Below, piece after piece: positions 57,662-64,000 of a stretch of 64,000 nucleotides of DNA. Under the pieces are notes generated by a model. The model ran no database searches. It had not been told where the DNA came from and was given only the letters and a program-made list of their open reading frames with translations. The first letter of the stretch is position 1; each line of letters opens with the position of its first letter. Position numbers and translations under genes: made by a program. Source of the stretch: Adiantum capillus-veneris. Taxonomy: Eukaryota > Streptophyta > Polypodiopsida > Polypodiales > Pteridaceae. The stretch lies in assembly GCA_014529385.2 (NCBI GenBank), contig CM043962.1, forward strand, positions 49,134,098 to 49,198,097, given 5' to 3'.

Positions 57662-58642
57662 TTATTCTTCTTGATTCTCTAAGGTTGGTGCATATCTAAT
57701 GCCCACTGATCTTGCTCCTGGTAAAGGTGGTTGTTGTCCCAATACCGGTTGCGGTCTTTCTATCCCCATAGGTCGTGGTATATTTCCCGTTGGGTATCGA
57801 GGTACTGGATGTACCTGAGGTGGTGCTAATTGAGCAGGAGGTGCATACTGACGCTCCCTTACATACCCTTTGTTGTAATAGCACTCCTCTGTTGGATGGT
57901 TTGTCCATTTTTGTTCAATAGCACACCATTTCAGTGGTTTTGGCAATGGTTTTTGGTATGGTGCCATCCTTTTTAGAGCATCTTCTATCATTTGCTCTAC
58001 ATTTGGCATGGTTGTTGTTTGAACATTCTTTTTAGTGGTAGTCTCGCTCGCTATGGAGGAAGAGCTACTGGATGCAAAATCTGTATCCGCTGACACCTCT
58101 CCATAAACCGTACAATTATCCACTAAGTACAATGCTTCTCTCGTTACTTGCTTGAAACTTGTACAAGCTTTCAAGTGCAAGTCCTTCTTGAGAGTGTCGT
58201 TTCTCAATCCTTCAATAAAGAGAACAAATAGTCTGTCATCTTGTGGTCGTTCACGTACTGGACATCTCTCAATGTATTGTTTGAAGCGAAGTGAAACTTC
58301 CTTCACTTTTTCGTGTTCTCTCTGTTTAAAAGCATATATTTGTGAGACCGTATTGTGCTTAATCCCTCGTTTTGAGAATTCCGCAGCAAACTCTCTTAGC
58401 AAATGGTCAATGTCATGGAATCCCCCTCTGTTCAGTGGTTGAAACCATGTCAATGCCGTACCTTCTAGAGTAAGACCAAATCCCTCGTATTGTATATGGA
58501 AATCTGTTATCTGCTCAGCTCTTAAGACTTGCTTAAAGAGTGACACATGTGGATACGGATCTCCTGAACCACCATACTTCTTTGGCATACACTTGGCTAC
58601 TTGAGATGGTCTCATACGTCTATGGTCTGCTACCAATCTCAT
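57662..58642 (-). CDS. Gypsy Gag core
   Basis: Starts MRLVADHRRMRPSQVAKCMP, with the Retrotrans_gag core DPYPHVSLFKQVL, EGTALTWFQPLNRGGFHDID, LLREFAAEFS and VKEVSLRFKQYIERC, LRNDTLKKDLHLKACTSF. The start codon overlaps the stop of the preceding ORF as ATGA (58639-58642), the layout of reinitiation or frameshift coupling. Open for 326 codons, so it may be translatable. Confidence 0.88.
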   Translation of the reverse strand: MRLVADHRRMRPSQVAKCMPKKYGGSGDPYPHVSLFKQVLRAEQITDFHIQYEGFGLTLEGTALTWFQPLNRGGFHDIDHLLREFAAEFSKRGIKHNTVSQIYAFKQREHEKVKEVSLRFKQYIERCPVRERPQDDRLFVLFIEGLRNDTLKKDLHLKACTSFKQVTREALYLVDNCTVYGEVSADTDFASSSSSSIASETTTKKNVQTTTMPNVEQMIEDALKRMAPYQKPLPKPLKWCAIEQKWTNHPTEECYYNKGYVRERQYAPPAQLAPPQVHPVPRYPTGNIPRPMGIERPQPVLGQQPPLPGARSVGIRYAPTLENQEE

Positions 58643-59781
58643 TGCTCCTGTGTCCCGGCTAAAGCTTTCTCTAGCATCATGGACTTCATGGTTACGCTGC
58701 TCGGTTCCCCTGCCCTGAATCTACTACTAGGAGGTAAATGTGATGGTTCCGCTTCGAACCCTGGACCTGGAGTGGTATACGTGGGGATTGGAACTGCACT
58801 ACCTCGATTCGTATCCATTGACTCTGTGGAATGTAATGATCCCATTGGTCCGGGCTTCGAGTACTGAGGTTGACTGAAAGAGTCAGCAGCCTGAGTTCTT
58901 TGTCCTCCTGTCGTCATTGGGTTTTGCACTCCATTTGTTGGTGCTGGTCTTTGTGAGCTAGAAGTAACATAATACTAATGTAGTGGTCCCCCAAAGTATG
59001 TATATCCTTCTAATTCTTTCTTGCACATTGTTGAGTATTGCCTCCCATACTTGTCGTAAGCGGCAATTTTCACTTCCGATCCCTCTGTGTAGGTAAAGAC
59101 ATAAAGTCTTTTTTGGTCTGTCAACTCTCCGGTGTAGGGTTCTTCACATCTATAATAGAGATCTTTCTCCCCATTATTATATTTGTATAGCCCCACATAG
59201 ATGTTATCAGTGTTGATCCTTGTAGTTTCATTCTCTCTTCTTAACCTCGCATCAGGGAAGTTCATTATTGGTGCTTTCTCCTCAAGTTCTTCATCTACTT
59301 TGGCTTTGGTGCCCATCAATCCCCACTTGTCCACAATGTTAAGGTTTAGGACTACCAAGTTCATGGTACCCTCGTCATCTAGATATCTATCTCCGCTATA
59401 GCTCACAGGCACTAAGTCCTTGAACTCACTAGGTCTATCTTCTATCTTTACACAATAGCGGCCCATTCCATCTTTGTAGATCTTGGCACCTTGCTCATTG
59501 TCGTACTGATATTTTATGAACAATAGCTTCATTGTGGCGGAAGGGTTTGATGATCCTGCTACCATATTTTCTCTGTTGTTCAGGTTCAAGTGTTCCAAGT
59601 GTTCGGTGAAAATCTCGTAAGATCTCTCCGAAGAAGTATCAGAAACACTTCCTTCAAAGATCGGCTCTAATGGTTGCACCCAACTTTGGTTTACACTTCC
59701 CTCTGTTGATATGACACTTGCTTGTTCCCCTTGTTTTGGTTGGTTATTCTGGAGATTCCTGCCCAATCTCAAATTCATCAA
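58639..59781 (-). pseudogene. Extra ORF upstream of gag
   Basis: Open from MMNLRLGRNLQNNQPK at 59781 to a TAG at 58975-58977, then in the same frame to TGA at 58639. It has a polar N-terminus and a folded-looking centre (LLFIKYQYDNEQGAKIYKDG, YCVKIEDRPSEFKDLVPVSY, KRLYVFTYTEGSEVKIAAYD). A Q/P/S-rich tail follows. No recognised domain. Not found in ordinary Ty3 elements, where gag is the first ORF. Confidence 0.7.
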
Positions 59782-61182
59782 TTCCCCTAAAGGACTTTAA
59801 CTTTTCCGTCTCGGCAATTTGTTTTCCCAAGTTTTTGTGGTCAGAATTGATCCAAACTGATTGATACTTGGTCAATTGTTTAATCTTGTCAGTTGGACAA
59901 CTTCTGTTTCATCAAGTGAGAATTTTGTTGCAGTTATGCTGAAAAAGACATTATATGCGTATGATGTTTTTTTTCACAGATTTGGACTATTTTGGTTATG
60001 CTCACTCTCAGTAGCCCCCTTATGCTCTGTCCACTCACAAAATTCAGTTTGAACTCTGTTTGAGCAAGTTATGGCTAATTTAGGCTTTTCTTGGCAATTT
60101 TCCGCTTTTGACTTGTTTTGGGTCAATTGTGATCCAAATGGGATGAAACTTGAAATATAACCTCTAGACAGCTATTACAATGGATCTGTGTTGGCAAAGT
60201 ATCAAAATATGTCCAAAATTAGGTAAAAGACATCATACGCGTATGATGTCTTTTTCATCAATTTGGGTCAAGACTTGATATTTATGCTTTCTACAGTGTT
60301 TGTAACAAACTTGTCAGGTCAGATATAAAAAATAAGCAGTGGATGTGCTAAAAGATATTATACGCGTATGATGTCTTTTGTCCCAGATTTTGACTATTCT
60401 TGGTTTTAAGCCTTCTCCAATGTTTATAATTGAGTTTCAAGTGTTTTTGTCAGGTTTGAATGTAAAAACAAGAGCTGAATCCAAAATTTCCTATTCTTTG
60501 CGTTTCTTGGACTCCGACTTGTCTTTTTGGGTTTCTTTGAGTGTTAATGCTCTTGTTTTAAGTTGAAATTAGGGTATAACCCCCCTTTTGAACACTCTGG
60601 TAAAGTCAAAATTTCTGTTTTGGTCTCTGTTTGGTCATTTAGACATCATACGCGTATGATGTCTAAAGTTGCAGATTTCCAGTTTTTTGACACAGAATCC
60701 TTCCTAAAGCTTTCTCAACTGCTCAGCAACTCCCAGATACACAGAAAATTTCTCTGACTTTTGTTTATTGCAAGTTTCACTACTAACTCGACGGTTTAGT
60801 GATCTAACATGCAATCAACCATATAAGGCAAATACTCCAATGATTACTAGCTCTAGATCACGATCAAATGAAGTCCTACCTAAGCTATTCCTAATCATAA
60901 AATGGGTTTGGTAATTGTGATTTTAAAGAGATCCACTGCCACTCACGGACTAGCAAATTCTTCTTCTATCAACAACTACTCAACACCAACAAAACAACAA
61001 ACAAATCTAAGCTAAACTAAAAATACTGTCAACACGGAAGACCCAGGAATACCCCACTTCCTAGTATCTCTCGAGATCTTCGGAGTCCACCACTCCTAGA
61101 TCTTTTCTAACTAAAGTATACAAAGTAGTTTATACGACTCACCTCGTAGGATTAGTCTAAGGTCACCTACTTAGGACTCTCG
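59782..61182 (-). other. Leader of gypsy element (palindrome-bearing)
   Basis: About 1.4 kb between PBS and the first ORF with no coding signal. Contains four palindromes (59947-60663) and unstructured AT-rich sequence. Confidence 0.75.
59947..60663. repeat. Four copies of the same palindrome (5' leader block)
   Basis: In the element's leader between PBS and first ORF: 59947-59968 (several mismatches), 60239-60260 (perfect), 60354-60375 (one half-site altered: gatattatacg) and 60642-60663 (perfect). Spacing 292, 115, 288 mirrors the 3' block. Confidence 0.97.
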
Positions 61183-61200
61183 TCCCCGGCAATGGCGCCA
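61183..61200 (-). other. Primer-binding site of gypsy element
   Basis: On the minus strand TGGCGCCATTGCCGGGGA, two bases inside the 5' LTR. This is the plant Tat/Athila-type PBS (usually assigned to tRNA-Asp), with one difference (CCAT vs CCGT). Confidence 0.85.
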
Positions 61201-61202
61201 AA

Positions 61203-62142
61203 TGTTTAGGCGGTTACGCCGCTAGCGGAAGCTAAATAGCGAGAACTCAACCAACAACAGAATTTGTCAGACGAGGACGGAGCTTGACCCGCAGGTGCAT
61301 GGAAACAACTAGGTGGGTGTCAAATCACCTACTCGACCTTCTAATGACAATCACTACTAAGGAAATCAAATCTAAGTTCTAAAATACGCAAGTGACTGAA
61401 ATCCGTACTACGAACGAATGCTATACGAAACAGGATTTAGAATCATTGAATCGATCTCAAACTCAAGGGGAAGTCTATACACTAGGTAAGAACAACACCC
61501 TAAAGACTTGAACTGCAAAATCAACTTATAACCACTCCGTGCGGTAAACGCGTATGAAGACAGGCCGAAAAATACAGGTGATCGAAACTTCACCCCGATG
61601 GTACTAATGTGTAGCTCTACTCATTGTGGTTCTATAGATATGCTGCACGCTCAATTCCGACACACGAGTTGGAAGAACACTCACACCGAAGCTGGTAGGA
61701 ACTTACCACACATAGAAGCCGATAGCGCGCACTCTTGGTATCTGTGCGTAGCTCTCGCCGTTGCTAACACAATGGCGGTGTCGCTTCTCCAATGGTGGCT
61801 CCGTATCTCGCGTAGCAAGTAGATAAGACTCTCTCTCTCTCACTCTCTCTCAGACACAGTCACGGCGCTCAAAAAACTCACTTTGATTAATTGATCTGAA
61901 TCCCTTTAGGTTACAAAAACTTTGGCTTATATACCTCAGCCTTGGAGGTGAGAACATCTCTAACTAATTACATCAGCAAGTGAAATTACTTCGGGATTAC
62001 AAGCTGGAAACTCAATTGAGTCCCGTTACTTAATGAATGGCTCAAATCAAAATTAATGTCGGAAAGACATTTATTACAATCAATGGTTACAAAATGATGA
62101 GTGTGAGCAAAAATGTGGGTGTGATCCTCTGCTGGCTCAACA
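61203..62142 (-). repeat. 5' LTR of gypsy element
   Basis: Adjacent to the PBS; contains the LTR promoter for the minus-strand transcript. A CTCTCTCACTCTCTCTC tract lies at about 61831-61850. Confidence 0.95.
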
Positions 62143-62480
62143 CCCTCCATTGCCACCTTGCATGCCACTTTACCTTAAGTGCCATGTCATCCACCACCTC
62201 ACAGGCCACGTGTAAGTATTGCTTGCATGGCTTGCCACATCACTTGCCACCTCATGAGCCACCAAGCATGACATCGCCACCTTGCCAACTCATCACCTCC
62301 TTTTGTTCCACCTAATCATTACACGTCACCATTTTGACACGTCATCATATGACATGGCAGATGAGGGGATCCCATCCGCAACCTCATCTTTCCACCTATG
62401 CATTCTATGCCATCAATCATCCAATCAACTTGCCGCATGGATGACCATGTCATTCATGCATGGCCACCTCAATAGCCATG
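62143..62480. repeat. Degenerate CCAT/GCCACCTCA-rich repeat tract
   Basis: Loose 8-12-bp words (gccatgtcat, cttgccac, ccacctca) recur throughout, continuing the tract at 44700-44889 interrupted by the gypsy element. Open frames here are repeat artefacts. Confidence 0.7.
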
Positions 62481-63179
62481 TCATTTTTAAATATATTTTA
62501 AAAAATAATATAATCAAATTAAAAATAAAGATATCTCAACCTAATTATTCATGTGGTAATTTAAGCAAAAAAAGTATATTTTAATGTAATTTTTTATTTT
62601 ATAAAAGTGTGAATGAATAAAAAATCTATTTATTTGAAATATCACTGGATCACAAAAAAAAGATTTTTTATAACAGTTTTTGGTTTACTTATGCACACGG
62701 GTTCGGGACCTTCCGTATCAATACAAGCCGCACGTAGCTCGCGGCGAGAAAAAAATTTGTCATGTTCCTTGATTACACCGCGGCCCGAGCAAGAGCTTTC
62801 TGTAGTCAGTGCCCCGGCCTTGGACAGGATCCGCTGTCAGTCATCGCCTACCAAGCCCCAGCCACCCCGAGTGCGTCGAGCCTCGCGAGACCCGAAAATG
62901 GTCCAAAAGTAGCCTAGCCCGTCGATGGAAGGTAGCCTTGGCACTTGCCTGAGGGGGGGATTGCATCCCAATGTCACAAGAGGGGTGTGAGGAACTTGTC
63001 GCCTCACCTCACCTGTCCTTCACTCCACGGTCCGCCCGGTTCCCGTCTCAACCGAGCACCACTACCCTTATAGTTGTACACAATCTGGCGTAGGCCAACA
63101 AACCTCCCAAGAACCATGACCCATAGAACGGAAAATGGGGGAAATCCCCTTGTTGGGGGAAGGCCAAGAGAAGGTTTCC
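62481..63179. other. AT-rich then GC-rich junction, no gene
   Basis: 62481-62690 is A/T-rich. At about 62700 composition shifts abruptly to GC-rich (ccgcggcccgagcaag). No coding signal supportable on either strand. Confidence 0.5.
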
Positions 63180-64000
63180 ATGAGAGGATGTGATGGCTGA
63201 GGGCGCGAACGACACGTCCATCGATAACATTTATGCATTGACAGGATGGCACGTGGTGCGACGAGGAGCCAAGCGCACAGATGAGGACCGATGATGGGTG
63301 CTTGATGGAGCCACCAATGACTCCATCGTGATGTGGTCGACTACGTCGATAGAGGTTAATCGAGGGCATGGACGTGTTGACAGGAACGATGGTTGGTTGG
63401 GCCGACGCTCCGAGTAAATTGGCGAGGGCTGATAGGTACGTGAAGCACAAAGCGGATGACATCATTGTCGATGACAACATGATAGGGCCGATCAAGATCG
63501 AGTGCACCGATGGGGCCGACTATGTCAAGGGAGGACAACCAAGGTGTCGTCCGTGCATGTCTTCGATGACGGGATGGAGCGGGCAGACATGGGTGGACAT
63601 GCAAACGGGTGCTGAAGCACGGAGTGGATGACGCCAGCGTCGACTGCATCGTGATGGAGCCGATCAAGGCCAATGGCACCGACGGAGTTGACGAGGCATG
63701 CACGAGAAGGGTGATGGGGCGGCGTTGGTTGACGGGTGAGCCACACGAGGATCAACGAGTGCGTGAAGGATGGCACGAACGATGCCACCCTCGACGCCAC
63801 CGTGATGGGGCTAGTAGCATTGGCAAGGTTGACAAGCTGTGCACGGGTGCAACAATGGGATGACGTGGGGGCGGATGGGTGACCCAACAGGACGGGTGTG
63901 TCGATGAGGGTCGATGGGCGCGTGAAGAACGAAACGGACAACACCATGGCCGATGACACCATGACGGGGCCGATAGCGTCGACGGAGCCACCTGTGTTAT
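63180..64000. repeat. GC-rich degenerate minisatellite-like tract
   Basis: Recurrent blocks of the form gatgac.cca..gtcgatgac.ccatgatggggccgat at about 63457, 63627, 63781 and 63939 (spacing 154-170 bp), with weaker copies earlier. It continues past the window end. Open frames on both strands reflect the high GC; none has a recognisable domain. Confidence 0.65.

Larger units (their letters stand above)
44890..62142 (-). mobile_element. 17.3-kb Ty3/gypsy (Tat/Athila-like) retrotransposon with extra ORFs
   Basis: LTRs at 44890-45828 and 61203-62142, both TGTTTAGG...CAACA, with roughly twenty differences by eye over 940 bp. The TSD CCCTC is exact (44885-44889 and 62143-62147). The sense-strand PBS TGGCGCCATTGCCGGGGA (61183-61200) is the type used by plant Tat/Athila elements. 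The PPT is the complement of ctccctccctcc at 45829-45840. Order on the minus strand: extra ORF, gag, protease, RT-RNase H, integrase, second retropepsin, palindrome-bearing non-coding stretch, env-position ORF. Young by LTR similarity, yet interrupted by about ten in-frame stops. Confidence 0.95.

Noticed and set aside
47612-60663. Palindromes as a CRISPR array
   Set aside because: Repeats are 115-290 bp apart inside a plant retrotransposon, with no spacers of CRISPR length and no cas genes.
62700-63000. GC-rich block as an organelle-DNA insertion
   Set aside because: No recognisable plastid or mitochondrial gene or tRNA could be read in it; left as unassigned.

Overview
This is nuclear DNA of a land plant with a repeat-rich genome. 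The evidence is a plant-specific OBERON-type PHD-finger gene, GT-AG introns, plant-type Ty1/copia, Ty3/gypsy and LINE elements, and primer-binding sites for plant initiator tRNA-Met. A 15.8-kb intron filled with nested retroelements suggests a fern, lycophyte or gymnosperm-sized genome, but I cannot name the species. I see no bacterial, CRISPR, rRNA or tRNA gene.

Layout. 1-4140: a decayed copia gag, a CA microsatellite, a diverged tandem duplication and otherwise featureless DNA. 4141-24860: one host gene, an OBERON3/4 (TITANIA-like) homologue. Its first coding exon is 4355-8021 and its coiled-coil last exon is 23838-24409, and the two join in phase across a giant intron. The intron holds a solo LTR, a 5'-LTR element split by a related gag-only element (exact 5-bp TSD TGGAC), and a minus-strand LINE split by a small TRIM-like element. 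25381-30916: a dead plus-strand plant LINE with a 5'-truncated relative abutting its poly(A). 30917-33047: an inverted-repeat hairpin and unassigned DNA.

33048-44132 is the most unusual region: an old plus-strand assemblage with small introns, containing a coiled-coil ORF, a transposase-like pseudogene, and a gene whose product starts with a histone H3 tail (ARTKQ-ARK). That product continues through a full H3/CENH3-like histone fold, then a Ulp1/SUMO-protease-like (C48) domain and a lysine-rich tail. A 5.2-kb copia element (36969-42186, TSD ATGTA) interrupts the fold at alpha-2. I read this as a decayed mobile element carrying a chromatin-protein fusion. I know of no described element of this kind.

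44890-62142 is a 17.3-kb Ty3/gypsy element on the minus strand (TSD CCCTC, about 98% similar LTRs, PBS and PPT visible). It has an extra ORF before gag, two retropepsin domains, a duplicated integrase zinc-binding domain, a large extra ORF in the env position, and nine copies of a 22-nt palindrome in its two non-coding regions at conserved spacing. Its gag-pol frame stays open over 8 kb except for about ten in-frame stops and one frameshift. 62143-64000 is a CCAT-rich degenerate repeat, AT-rich DNA and a GC-rich minisatellite-like tract.

The only gene I expect to be functional in the host is the OBERON homologue. Everything else is mobile or derived from mobile DNA.
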